From assembly GCF_002119685.1 (NCBI RefSeq), contig NZ_CP021108.1, positions 5,952,001 through 6,016,000 on the forward strand: DNA of 64,000 bases, read 5' to 3'. The notes under the pieces were generated by a model that had not been told where the DNA came from, searched no databases, and worked only from the letters and a program-made list of their open reading frames with translations. This document shows, piece after piece, positions 52,954 to 61,537 of this stretch; position 1 is the stretch's first letter, and each line of letters starts with the position of its first letter. Origin of the DNA: Bordetella genomosp. 8. Its GTDB lineage: Bacteria > Pseudomonadota > Gammaproteobacteria > Burkholderiales > Burkholderiaceae_B. The position numbers and the translations under genes are program-made.

Positions 52954-54026
52954 CGTAAATCCTCCTGTCGCTGCGCGGCGTCCGGCAGCACCCGGACGAC
53001 GTCGGGCTGCCAGTCCACGCCGACGCGGTCGCCGTCTTCATGGGGCGCGCGGCCGTCGTTGGGGGTGAGCACGGTCAGCGCGCCCAGCGGCGTGTCCAGC
53101 TCGTACATCCACTGGCTGCCCAGGAAATAGCGGGTGGTGACGGTGCCGGTCAGCCTGCCCTGGCCGGCGGCCACCGGCAGCAGCTTTTCGGGCCGCAGGC
53201 AGACGCGCACGGCGTCGCCCTGGCGCAGGCCCTGCCCATCGACGTCCAGGCACAACTCCCCGCTGCGCACTTCCGCGCGCGTGCCCGCCCGCGTCACCGT
53301 GCCCGGCAGGAAATTCGTCTTGCCGACGAAGCGGGAAATGAACTCGCTGCCCGGATGCTCGTACATCCGGTACGGACGGTCGATCTGCGTCGCGCGTCCC
53401 TCCTGCATGACGACCACGCGATCGCTGATCGACAAGGCCTCGGCCTGGTCGTGGGTGACCATCAAGGTAGTGGTACCGGTCTTGCGCTGGATGGCTCGTA
53501 GCTCGAACTGCATATCCTCGCGCAGCTTGGCGTCCAGGTTCGACAGCGGCTCGTCCAGCAGCAGCACCGGCGGGCGGATCACCAGGGCGCGCGCCAGGGC
53601 CACGCGTTGCCGCTGGCCGCCGGACAGCTCGCGCGGATAGCGGTCGCCATGCTGGTCCAGCTTGACCAGCGCCAGCGCCTCGCGGGTGCGTTCGCGGCGC
53701 TCCGCGCGCGCCACCTTGCGCATGGACAGCCCGAACTCAACGTTGTCCGCCACCGTCAGGTGCGGGAACAGCGCATAGGTCTGGAACACGATGCCCAGGC
53801 CGCGCGTGTTGGGCGCCGCATGGGTGATATCGCGGCCGTCCAGCACCACCCGGCCGCGCGTGACTTCGGCGAAGCCCGCGATCATCTGCAGGGTGGTCGT
53901 CTTGCCACAGCCCGAAGGCCCCAGCAGGGACACGAACTCGCCTTGCTCCACGGCCAGGTCGAGATCCTGTACGACGCGCAGATCGCCGTAGTCCTTGGAA
54001 AGTTCTTCCAGGCGCAGAAATGACAT
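52950..54026 (-). CDS. ABC transporter ATP-binding protein (PotA-like)
   Basis: The 358-residue ATPase has Walker A GPSGCGKTT (36-44), the signature LSGGQRQRVALARAL, Walker B VLLLDEPLSNLD and a TOBE-type C-terminal domain. It energises the two permeases downstream and is the first gene of the operon, facing the IclR gene. The LDAKLREDMQFELRAIQ segment is typical of the PotA/FbpC class. Confidence 0.94.
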   Translation of the reverse strand: MSFLRLEELSKDYGDLRVVQDLDLAVEQGEFVSLLGPSGCGKTTTLQMIAGFAEVTRGRVVLDGRDITHAAPNTRGLGIVFQTYALFPHLTVADNVEFGLSMRKVARAERRERTREALALVKLDQHGDRYPRELSGGQRQRVALARALVIRPPVLLLDEPLSNLDAKLREDMQFELRAIQRKTGTTTLMVTHDQAEALSISDRVVVMQEGRATQIDRPYRMYEHPGSEFISRFVGKTNFLPGTVTRAGTRAEVRSGELCLDVDGQGLRQGDAVRVCLRPEKLLPVAAGQGRLTGTVTTRYFLGSQWMYELDTPLGALTVLTPNDGRAPHEDGDRVGVDWQPDVVRVLPDAAQRQEDLR

Positions 54027-54129
54027 GCCAGGCCCCGCCGTTTCGTGTGATGGATATCGGCCCCGCAGAGGCCGACGCTGCTCGATGCCGAGGCAGTCTA
54101 GGTTTCGTGGGCGAGGCCGGTCAATGGGG

Positions 54130-54167
54130 TTTTTCCGTACAGCCGATTATTTCTGTGTATTTTTCCG
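54130..54167. promoter_or_regulatory. Twin TTTTTCCG boxes between the ABC operon and the IclR gene
   Basis: TTTTTCCG occurs at 54130-54137 and 54160-54167, 30 bases apart on one face of the helix, in an AT-rich 199-base divergent intergenic region. The flanks continue as TACAG and CTGTA. This is the likely operator region for the IclR regulator. Confidence 0.45.
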
Positions 54168-54225
54168 CTGTATAGAATTAGCATGTCGATGTGGCCCCAT
54201 CTTATGCGAACCGACGGAATCCCTG

Positions 54226-55107
54226 ATGACTCTTTCCGACGATCTGGAAAATGGAACCGGCGGCATGGCCGCCAGCGGCATGCCGGTGGATTCGGCTGCC
54301 CAGGGCGTGCTGCAACGCGCCTTCGCCGTATTGCGCGCGCTGGCGGACGCCAAGGGCGAAGCGCTGCGGCTCACCGAAATCGCCAAGCGCACCGGCCTGG
54401 CGCCCGCCACCGCGCACCGGGTGTTGCAGGGCCTGATCCAGGAGGACGCGGTGGAACAGCCCGCGGGCGGCAAGGCCTACCAGTTGAGCGTGGCCTTCTA
54501 CGCGCTGGGATCGGCGGCGGGACGCTATCGATCGAACCTGCGGGAGATCTACCGGCCTTCCATGCTGCGGCTATGCGGCATGCTCAGCGACACCATCTTC
54601 ATCCTGGTGCGCCAGGGTTTCGATGCGATCTGCCTGGACCGCATCGACGGTCCGTTCCCGGTGCGCTCGCATACCGGCGACATCGGCGGCCGCGTGCCGC
54701 TGGGGCTGGGCCAGGGCGCGCTGATCCTGCTGGCCAGCCTGCCGCCCGCCGAGCGCGAGGAAGTCATCCGCTTCAACATTCCGCGGCTGCATCACCTGGG
54801 CTTCATCGACGAGATCTCCATGCGGGTGCGCATCAAGCAATGCCTGGAATCGCGGTATGCGTATAGCGACGGGCCGGGCCTTTACCCCGGCATCGCCGGC
54901 CTGTCGGTGCCCATCGAGGATCGCAATGGCGATACGGTCGCGGCCCTGAGCGTCGCCGCGCCGCAGGAACGCCTCAGCGGCGAGCGCCTGCCACTGATCG
55001 TCGAAATGCTGCACAAGGAAGCGCGCGCCATCGGCGCGCAGATCAATCCTTTCGATCCGGCGCTGCGCCGGCCCAGCCATTTCCTGGGGCGTGGCAATCG
55101 GGAATAG
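54226..55107 (+). CDS. IclR family transcriptional regulator
   Basis: The predicted 293-residue protein has an N-terminal winged helix (VLQRAFAVLRAL, LTEIAKRTGLAPATAHRVLQ near residues 29-68) and a C-terminal IclR effector domain (DAICLDRIDGPFPVRSHTGD, YSDGPGLYPGIAGLSVPI). It is divergent from the ABC/oxidase operon and should control it in response to the imported compound or a product. The ATG at 54226 gives a 25-residue leader before the HTH; a later ATG at 54265 is also possible. Confidence 0.92.
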   Translation: MTLSDDLENGTGGMAASGMPVDSAAQGVLQRAFAVLRALADAKGEALRLTEIAKRTGLAPATAHRVLQGLIQEDAVEQPAGGKAYQLSVAFYALGSAAGRYRSNLREIYRPSMLRLCGMLSDTIFILVRQGFDAICLDRIDGPFPVRSHTGDIGGRVPLGLGQGALILLASLPPAEREEVIRFNIPRLHHLGFIDEISMRVRIKQCLESRYAYSDGPGLYPGIAGLSVPIEDRNGDTVAALSVAAPQERLSGERLPLIVEMLHKEARAIGAQINPFDPALRRPSHFLGRGNRE

Positions 55108-55190
55108 CCGGGCAGGGCCGGTTTTACTACGTACAGGCTGTTTTTTCCAAATACAACCTGTGGAGCGTAAAGACGAAATACTACTTCCGA

Positions 55191-55211
55191 GTTGTATTTC
55201 ATCAATACAAC
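55191..55211. promoter_or_regulatory. Palindromic operator of hipBA overlapping a possible -35
   Basis: GTTGTATT and AATACAAC form a perfect 8-bp inverted repeat with a 5-base centre. TTGTAT inside it and TAGACT at 55215 are 17 bases apart and could be the promoter. A further AATACAAC half-site lies at 55149-55156. HipB proteins bind repeated palindromes at their own promoters. Confidence 0.65.
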
Positions 55212-55240
55212 CGATAGACTGTATCCGGTCCGTCTATCGG
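55211..55240 (+). promoter_or_regulatory. Second inverted repeat reaching the hipB ribosome site
   Basis: CCGATAGAC and GTCTATCGG are perfect 9-bp arms with a 12-base spacer. The right arm ends in the GG of the GGAG ribosome-binding site of hipB. It could be a second operator or an RNA stem that limits translation. Confidence 0.55.
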
Positions 55241-55247
55241 AGCGCAT

Positions 55248-55499
55248 ATGGACTTCCCCGTCCGCACCCTGCAGCAACTACGGCCCGTGCTGCAAGGCTT
55301 CCGCAAGGCCAAGGGCCTGACCCAGGCACAACTCGCGGCACGGCTGGGCATCAGCCAGCAAAGCTACGCCAAACTGGAGGCCGCGCCCGCCAAGGCCAGC
55401 GTCGAACGCCTGTTCACCGTCCTGCAAATGCTGCGCGTGGAAGTCCACCTGCGCCCCATGGACCAGCAGGACGCCAACGCGTCCAGGTTGGAGTGGTGA
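55248..55499 (+). CDS. hipB: HipB-like antitoxin, XRE family
   Basis: The 83-residue DNA-binding protein has a helix-turn-helix FRKAKGLTQAQLAARLGISQ followed by QSYAKLEAAP. Such small Xre proteins bind HipA and repress the operon. hipA begins one base after its stop, so production of antitoxin and toxin is linked. The C-terminal RPMDQQDANASRLEW is short and ends in Trp, as in E. coli HipB-type tails that matter for turnover. Confidence 0.92.
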   Translation: MDFPVRTLQQLRPVLQGFRKAKGLTQAQLAARLGISQQSYAKLEAAPAKASVERLFTVLQMLRVEVHLRPMDQQDANASRLEW

Positions 55500-55500
55500 C

Positions 55501-56841
55501 ATGGCGCGGAAGCCACTTCAGCTGAACATCTGGATGAACGGTTCGGCAGTCGGCGCGTGGCGCAACGAACCGGGCGGCTCTTCGCTGACGTACAGCGAGG
55601 CCTGGATCAACGATCCGGGCGGCCGCCCGCTCTCCCTGTCGCTGCCCTTCCGCCTGGGCAACACGCCCTACAAGGGCGCGATCGTTGATGACTTCTTCGA
55701 TAACCTGCTGCCGGACAGCGACGTCATCCGGCGCCGGCTGGCGCAGCACCACCGCGCCGACAGCGCCGCTCCCTTCGACCTGTTGGCGGTGCTGGGCCGC
55801 GACTGCGTCGGCGCCATCCAATTGCTGCCACCGCATGAAGTCCCGGCCGGCCTGGACCGCATCGATGCCGAACCACTGACCGAAGCCGATATCGCGCTGA
55901 TCCTGAGATCGGCCGTCAGCGGCGCGCCGCTGGGTCACGACGACCGTACCAGCGACCTGCGGCTCTCGATCGCCGGCGCACAGGAGAAAACCGCCCTGCT
56001 GCGCCAGCAGGGCCTATGGTTCCGTCCGCGCGGCAGCACACCGACCACGCATATCCTGAAACTGCCCCTGGGCCTGGTGGGCGCCATGCAGGCCGACATG
56101 CACGAATCCGTCGAGAACGAATGGCTATGCGCGCAGCTGGCCGCCGCGTACGGCCTGGCAGTCGCCCGTTGCGAAATCGCGCACTTCGAAGACCAGAAAG
56201 CGCTGGTCATCGAGCGTTTCGACCGCCGCTTCACGGATGCGGGTGCCATCGTCCGTCTGCCACAGGAAGACATGTGCCAGGCGCTGGGCATATCGCCGCT
56301 GCGCAAATACCAGGCGGACGGCGGACCAGGGATCACCGCCATCATCAAGAACGTACTGAACTCGTCGCAGCGCGAACAGGACGTCCTCGACTTCTACAAG
56401 GCACAGATCTTTTTCTGGATGCTGGCCGCCACCGATGGCCATGCCAAGAATTTCAGCATTGCCCTGCTGGCCGGCGGCAGATACCACGCGACGCCGCTGT
56501 ACGACATCCTTTCGGCGCACCCCATCATCGGCACCAGGCGCGCGCAGCTCGCGCCGCAGCGCGCCAAACTGGCGATGGGCGTGAAAGGGGCCAGCGGATT
56601 GCATTACCGCCTCGCCGAGATCCGCCGCCGGCACTGGTACACGCACGCGCACGAAATCGGGCTGGATGCCGCGTCGGTGGACGGCATCATGCGGGAACTC
56701 ATCGATGCGACCGAGCCCGCCATCGAGCACATCGCCGCAAGACTGCCACGGCATTTTCCCGCGCGTGTCGCGGAATCGATCTTCGCCGGGTTGCGCTCGC
56801 AGCGCGATAAGCTCTTGCAGCAGGACAGCGAGGTGGTTTGA
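55501..56841 (+). CDS. hipA: HipA-family serine/threonine kinase toxin
   Basis: The 446-residue kinase has an N-terminal Couple_hipA domain and a HipA_C kinase fold. SIAGAQEKTALL carries Ser156, matching E. coli Ser150 (autophosphorylation). TDGHAKNFSI supplies catalytic Asp312 and Asn317 (E. coli Asp309, Asn314), and Asp335 in YDILSA is the metal ligand (Asp332). The E. coli protein phosphorylates GltX and drives growth arrest and persistence. All key residues are intact, so the toxin is expected to be active. Confidence 0.94.
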   Translation: MARKPLQLNIWMNGSAVGAWRNEPGGSSLTYSEAWINDPGGRPLSLSLPFRLGNTPYKGAIVDDFFDNLLPDSDVIRRRLAQHHRADSAAPFDLLAVLGRDCVGAIQLLPPHEVPAGLDRIDAEPLTEADIALILRSAVSGAPLGHDDRTSDLRLSIAGAQEKTALLRQQGLWFRPRGSTPTTHILKLPLGLVGAMQADMHESVENEWLCAQLAAAYGLAVARCEIAHFEDQKALVIERFDRRFTDAGAIVRLPQEDMCQALGISPLRKYQADGGPGITAIIKNVLNSSQREQDVLDFYKAQIFFWMLAATDGHAKNFSIALLAGGRYHATPLYDILSAHPIIGTRRAQLAPQRAKLAMGVKGASGLHYRLAEIRRRHWYTHAHEIGLDAASVDGIMRELIDATEPAIEHIAARLPRHFPARVAESIFAGLRSQRDKLLQQDSEVV

Positions 56842-56870
56842 CGGCGACCGCCCGGCTCCGCGCGCCAGCC

Positions 56871-57740
56871 TTACGCCACCGACCGCACCCACGCCGCGAA
56901 TTCCGCGCAAGGCTTGATGTCCAGCGTGCCCGGCGCACTGACCAGGTAATAGGACTCCCCGCTGCGCATGGCCACGTCCAGCGGGCGCGCCAGCATGCCC
57001 AGCGCCAGCTCCTCGCGCATATAGGCCTGCTGCGTCAGCGCGATGCCCGCACCCTGCACGGCCGCCTGCAGGCATAGCGCCGCATTCGCCAGCGGCACCA
57101 GGCGGGCGTCCGCCGCCGGCAATCCCTGCTGCGCCAGCCACGCGTCCCAGCTGGTCGGCGCGATCATCGAATGCAGGAGCTTATGTTCCAGCACGTCGCG
57201 CGGATGATGGATGGCGGCGGCCATCGACGGCGCGCAGGCCAGCGTCAGCACGTCGTCGAACAGCGCTTCGGCGTGCATGCCCGGCCACTGCCCATGGCCG
57301 CGCCGCACCACGAAATCCGCGTCGCCCAGGCTGACATCGTCGGCGCGCGTGACCGTGGCGACCTCCAGGTCGATGTCGGCATGGGACGCATAGAAGGTGG
57401 CCAGCCGCGGCATCAACCACTTGATGGCGAAACTGGGAATGACCTTCAGCCGCACACGCCGCGTCCTGCCCAGCGACGTGGCCTCGTGCACGGCTTCTTC
57501 CACGCGATCGAACAGTTCCGCCACGCGGGTGGCCAGCTGCATGCCGCTGGGCGTCAGGACGGCTTCGCGTCCTTCCTTGCGGCACAGCCGCGTATCCAGC
57601 GCGGCCTCCAGCGCGCGGATCTGGTGGCTGACGGCGCCGGGCGTGACGTGCAGGCTCTGCGCCGCGCGCGCGACACCGCCCGTGCGATTGACCGCGTCCA
57701 GCACGCGCAGCGGTCCCAGGATATTGCGCAACTTATGCAT
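56871..57740 (-). CDS. LysR family transcriptional regulator (GcvA/AmpR type)
   Basis: The predicted 289-residue protein starts MHKLRNILGPLRVLDAVNRT and has the HTH TGGVARAAQSLHVTPGAVSH. An effector-binding domain of the GcvA type (KWLMPRLATFYASHADIDLEV) follows. The start at 57740 is chosen since longer open frame upstream is not conserved sense. It is divergent from the Bug/MmgE-PrpD cluster with a 156-base gap and probably regulates it. Confidence 0.9.
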   Translation of the reverse strand: MHKLRNILGPLRVLDAVNRTGGVARAAQSLHVTPGAVSHQIRALEAALDTRLCRKEGREAVLTPSGMQLATRVAELFDRVEEAVHEATSLGRTRRVRLKVIPSFAIKWLMPRLATFYASHADIDLEVATVTRADDVSLGDADFVVRRGHGQWPGMHAEALFDDVLTLACAPSMAAAIHHPRDVLEHKLLHSMIAPTSWDAWLAQQGLPAADARLVPLANAALCLQAAVQGAGIALTQQAYMREELALGMLARPLDVAMRSGESYYLVSAPGTLDIKPCAEFAAWVRSVA

Positions 57741-57896
57741 GATGCGTGAATGGTTCTCAATGTTTGCGAAAGAAATTCGGATGACGCACGCCGGCCTGCC
57801 TCCTATAGTCCCGATCAAAGACCGGTCAAGCCGACAACAAGAATTCTCAACATACAGCGACCATCGGTGTATCGGGAACATCCAGGAGGAGACATC

Positions 57897-58892
57897 ATGA
57901 AAGCCATCATCCTTCGCCGCGCTGCAACAGCGGCCGCGGCTGCCTTGGCGCTGTGCGTCTCGGCGGCGCACGCGCGCGACGACTACCCCGCGCGTCCCTT
58001 GAAAATGATCGTGCCCTTCGCCGCCGGCAGCGCGGCGGATACCTTGTCGCGCGCGGTCGCCACCCAGCTGGCGACGCAGCTGGGCCAGGCCGTCGTCGTG
58101 GAAAACAAGGCGGGCGCGGGCGGCACGATAGGCACGATGGATATCGCCCGCGCGGCTCCCGACGGCTACACCATCGGGCTGGCCGCGCAAGGCACGCTGA
58201 TCACCAACCAGGCGCTGTACGACAAGCCCGGCTACGACTCGCTGAAGGACTTCACGCCCATCGCGGTGCTGGCGGACGTGGCCAATGTGCTGGTAGTCGC
58301 GCCCGAGTCCCCCTACACGTCGGTCGGCGCGCTGGCCCAGGCCATCAAGGCCCAGCCCGCCAACAAGTTCAGCTTTTCTTCCAGTGGCGTCGGTACCAGC
58401 CACCACATCGCCGGCGTGGTGCTGGGCCAGTACCTGGGCAAGCCGCTCATGCATGTGGCCTACACCGGCGCGCCGCAGGGCATGGTAGCGATCATGAGCC
58501 GGGAAGTCGACATGGGCCTGTACAACATACCGGCCGCGCTGGGCCTGATACGCGGCGGCAAGCTCAAGCCGCTGGCCGTGACCAGCCTGGAACGGTCGCC
58601 GCTGATGCCGGACGTGCCGTCGCTGAACGAGAGCGGCATGAAGGATTTCGAAGTCACGCTGTGGTTCGGCATCATCGCGCCGGCCGGCGTCCCGGCCGAC
58701 CGCGTGGCGCGCCTGCACAAGGAGCTGAACGCGGTGATGAGCCAGCCCGCGATGCGCGCCAAGCTGACCGAACAAGGCTATGACGTCGCCAAGACGCCAC
58801 TGGCGCCACCGGGGGATTTCACGGCGCTGATCCGCCGCGACCTGGACAAATGGCTGCCGGTGCTGAAGACGATGAAGGGAGGCGCGCAATGA
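57897..58892 (+). CDS. Bug-type tripartite tricarboxylate transporter binding protein
   Basis: The 331-residue protein has a signal peptide (ATAAAAALALCVSAAHA) and the Bug/TctC fold: YPARPLKMIVPFAAGSAADT, VVVENKAGAGGTIGTMDIA, ADVANVLVV. AGGAGGAGA precedes the ATG. These periplasmic receptors bind carboxylated compounds; Bordetella species encode dozens. It overlaps the MmgE/PrpD gene as ATGA, suggesting that its ligand is the substrate of that enzyme. No membrane TctAB subunits are adjacent. Confidence 0.93.
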   Translation: MKAIILRRAATAAAAALALCVSAAHARDDYPARPLKMIVPFAAGSAADTLSRAVATQLATQLGQAVVVENKAGAGGTIGTMDIARAAPDGYTIGLAAQGTLITNQALYDKPGYDSLKDFTPIAVLADVANVLVVAPESPYTSVGALAQAIKAQPANKFSFSSSGVGTSHHIAGVVLGQYLGKPLMHVAYTGAPQGMVAIMSREVDMGLYNIPAALGLIRGGKLKPLAVTSLERSPLMPDVPSLNESGMKDFEVTLWFGIIAPAGVPADRVARLHKELNAVMSQPAMRAKLTEQGYDVAKTPLAPPGDFTALIRRDLDKWLPVLKTMKGGAQ

Positions 58893-60280
58893 CGGTGCCG
58901 GATACCGAAGCCGCCCCGGGCGCGACGATCGCGCAGACGCTGGCCGCGTTCACGGTCCGCACGCAGCTCGCCGACATCGCGCCGCTGGCGCTGGAGCACG
59001 CCAAGATGAGCCTGGCCAGCACCATCGCCAGCGCGTCCATGGGCTATCGCATCCCCTCGGCGGAAATCATCCGCCGGCTGGAAACCGGCGACGCCGGCGC
59101 GCCGCAGGCCACGCTCTGGTTCGACGGCGCGCGGCTGCCCGTGGCGCGGGCCGCGCGCGTCAACGCCGTGGCCAGCGACGCCGCCGCGTCGGACGACAGC
59201 GACCTGCGCAGCATCGCCCATATCGGCACCATCATCAGCACGGCGGCATTGGCGCTGGCCGAATGGCTGAATCGCCCCGGCCGCGACGTGCTGGCCGCCA
59301 TGGTGCTGGGCTACGAGGTCGCCGGACGCATGGACGAATCGATGACGCCGGGCCGCATGCAGCGCGGCTTCCACGGATCGGTGTCGACGGTGTTCGGCGC
59401 CGCCGTGTCCGCCGGACGACTGCTGGGCCTGGACGAGCAGGCGATGACGCATGCCATCGCGCTATCCGCGACGTCGATCGGCGGCATGGCGTTGGCGGCC
59501 GACACCAGTTGTTCTCGCGAGTACCATGCCGGCATGGCCGCCATGGCGGGCATCCAGGCCGCATTGGCGGCGGGCGCCGGTTTCCAGGGCGACCCGCGCA
59601 TCCTCGAAGCGCCGCGCGGCTTCCTGCAGGCCATGGGCGGACAGGCGGCCGACGACATCGTGCGCGACCTGGGCGCATCCTGGGACATCGTGACGGACAT
59701 GGCGATCAAGCTGATGCCCGGCGCCCATCCCTTCCACGCCGTCGCGGAAGCCGCGGCCACCGCGGCGCGCGAACATGACGTCGATCCATCCCGGGTACGG
59801 AGCATCGTCGTATCCGCCGCGGTGCAGCACACGACCTTCGGCGGCGCGGCGCACCCACGCAACCTGGTGGAAGCCGCCCACAGCGTCGCCTACTTCGTGG
59901 CCGCGTCCGTGGTCGATCGCGGATTCGGTTGGGACAACCTGAGCCCGGAAAAAATGGCCGATCCGCGCATCGCGGCGCTGCAGGACAAGGTGCGCTATGC
60001 CAGCGAGCCGCCGCCCCTGCCCGATCGTTTCCCGCATCGCCACGGCGGCAGCGTCGCCATCCATATGGACGACGGCAGCGTGCACCAGGCGACCTGCCGC
60101 GCCGCGCGCGGCGCCGGTTCGCGCGGCATCGAGTGGGCAGACGTGGAAGACAAGTATCGCCAGCTCGCGCCACGCGCCGGCCTGGATGCCGGCCGGGTGG
60201 CGCAGACCTGGTCGATGATCCGCGATCTGGATCATCTGGACGATGTGTCGCTGCTGGTCCGCGGGCTCATGCTGCGATAA
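58889..60280 (+). CDS. MmgE/PrpD family protein
   Basis: The 463-residue protein belongs to the 2-methylcitrate dehydratase/aconitate decarboxylase family: HAKMSLASTIASASMGYR, VLGYEVAGRMDESM, RGFHGSVSTVFGAAVSAGRL, IKLMPGAHPFHAVAEAA. It should dehydrate or decarboxylate a branched hydroxy or unsaturated carboxylic acid. The start at 58889 overlaps the Bug stop as ATGA. The classical 2-methylcitrate cycle genes are absent, so a different substrate is likely. Confidence 0.9.
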   Translation: MTVPDTEAAPGATIAQTLAAFTVRTQLADIAPLALEHAKMSLASTIASASMGYRIPSAEIIRRLETGDAGAPQATLWFDGARLPVARAARVNAVASDAAASDDSDLRSIAHIGTIISTAALALAEWLNRPGRDVLAAMVLGYEVAGRMDESMTPGRMQRGFHGSVSTVFGAAVSAGRLLGLDEQAMTHAIALSATSIGGMALAADTSCSREYHAGMAAMAGIQAALAAGAGFQGDPRILEAPRGFLQAMGGQAADDIVRDLGASWDIVTDMAIKLMPGAHPFHAVAEAAATAAREHDVDPSRVRSIVVSAAVQHTTFGGAAHPRNLVEAAHSVAYFVAASVVDRGFGWDNLSPEKMADPRIAALQDKVRYASEPPPLPDRFPHRHGGSVAIHMDDGSVHQATCRAARGAGSRGIEWADVEDKYRQLAPRAGLDAGRVAQTWSMIRDLDHLDDVSLLVRGLMLR

Positions 60281-60382
60281 ACGCGCGACCTGCCCAAACG
60301 GCGCCGCGCGCGTCGCTGCTGGCCGCCCGGCATGGAAGCCGTGTCCGACTGCCATGTCGAAAACGTGCAGTCTGCTATGTCG

Positions 60383-60428
60383 ATTGCGTGACGTGCCGGG
60401 CTGACTCGCGTGACTAGTATTGCGTGAC
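60383..60428. promoter_or_regulatory. Repeated GCGTGAC boxes upstream of the second Bug gene
   Basis: GCGTGAC occurs at 60386-60392, 60408-60414 and 60422-60428; the first and third are part of the longer ATTGCGTGAC, 36 bases apart. They lie in the 227-base gap before the Bug gene at 60508, a fitting place for a regulator or promoter. Confidence 0.4.
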
Positions 60429-60507
60429 ACGCGTACGGGCCGACCCGCGGCCCCGAGCGCGCAAAAGCGTAGGCATCGCGCCTACCGATAACATCCAGGA
60501 GACAGAC

Positions 60508-61482
60508 ATGTTGCGATTCCTTATCGGCTGTGTCGCCGCCCTGATGCTGGCCGCGCCCGCGGCCGCCGCCGACGGCTTTCCTTCCCGGCCCATCGTCATG
60601 CTGGTCGCCGTGGCGCCCGGCGGCACGCTGGACACGCTGGCGCGCCAGATTGCCAGCGGACTGACCACCGAACTGGGCCAATCCGTCGTGGTGGAGAACA
60701 CCACCGGTGCGGGCGGCCTGATCGGCTACCAACGCCTGATGAAGTCGGAGCCCGACGGCTACACCCTGATGTTCAGCAATATGTCGCTGGCCATCATTCC
60801 CCTGCTCTATCCCACCGCCCACGTCGACCCCGTCCGCGACCTGAGCCCCATCGGCATGGTGGCCACCGTGCCCATGGTGCTTTCGGTGAGCAACCGCAGC
60901 GGCCTGACCAGCCTGCCCGAGATGCTCAAGCGCATGCGGTCGGGCGGGCCCAAGCTCAACTTCGGCTCGGGCGGTCCGGGCACCACCGCGCACCTGGGTG
61001 AAGGCTTGTTCCTGCACATCTCCAAGACGCAGGGCGAGCTGATCCAGTATCGCGGCTCGGGGCCCGCCATCGCCGACCTGATGGCGGGCACCATCGACGC
61101 CGTCATCGACCAGACGGTGACGATGCTGCCCTTGCACAAGGACAAGCGCATCCGCGCCATCGCCGTATCGTCGCCGCAGCGGCTCCCACAGCTGCCCGAT
61201 GTCCCCACCTTCGCGGAAGGCGGCCTGCCCGCCTTCGACCTGGCCATATGGAACGGCGTGGTCGCGCCGCGCAACACGCCCAAGCCGGTCGTCGACAGGA
61301 TCGCCGCGGCGCTGTCCAAGGTGCTCGACAGCCCGCAGTACAAGAGCCGCATCGACCAACTCGCCGCCATCATTCCCGACGCGGCGCAGCGGGGTCCCGC
61401 GCCAATGTCCGCCATGCTCGCCAAGGACGTCAAGGAAGTGGCGTCGCTGGCGAAACAGATCGGGCTGACGCCGCAGCAGTGA
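60508..61482 (+). CDS. Bug-type tripartite tricarboxylate transporter binding protein
   Basis: The 324-residue secreted protein has a short signal (MLRFLIGCVAALMLAAPAAA) and the Bug fold: PIVMLVAVAPGGTLDTLARQ, VVVENTTGAGGLIGYQRL, GTIDAVIDQ. AGGAGACAGAC precedes the ATG. It is a paralogue of the gene at 57897 and probably serves the same or a related carboxylate. The dehydrogenase at 61538 follows after 55 bases. Confidence 0.93.
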   Translation: MLRFLIGCVAALMLAAPAAAADGFPSRPIVMLVAVAPGGTLDTLARQIASGLTTELGQSVVVENTTGAGGLIGYQRLMKSEPDGYTLMFSNMSLAIIPLLYPTAHVDPVRDLSPIGMVATVPMVLSVSNRSGLTSLPEMLKRMRSGGPKLNFGSGGPGTTAHLGEGLFLHISKTQGELIQYRGSGPAIADLMAGTIDAVIDQTVTMLPLHKDKRIRAIAVSSPQRLPQLPDVPTFAEGGLPAFDLAIWNGVVAPRNTPKPVVDRIAAALSKVLDSPQYKSRIDQLAAIIPDAAQRGPAPMSAMLAKDVKEVASLAKQIGLTPQQ

Positions 61483-61537
61483 GCGGCGGACGAAAGCCGG
61501 GCACTCATCGTGATCCATCTTCCCTGAAGGAGACAAC

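Noticed and set aside
51283..53130. 615-codon plus-strand frame opposite the ABC permeases
   Set aside because: Gln/Asp/His-rich repeats with no domain; both permeases have clear family motifs on the other strand.
50987..54026. Hydrogen cyanide synthase operon
   Set aside because: The three subunits resemble HcnABC, but the linked importer, SDR and IclR regulator point to catabolism of an imported compound.
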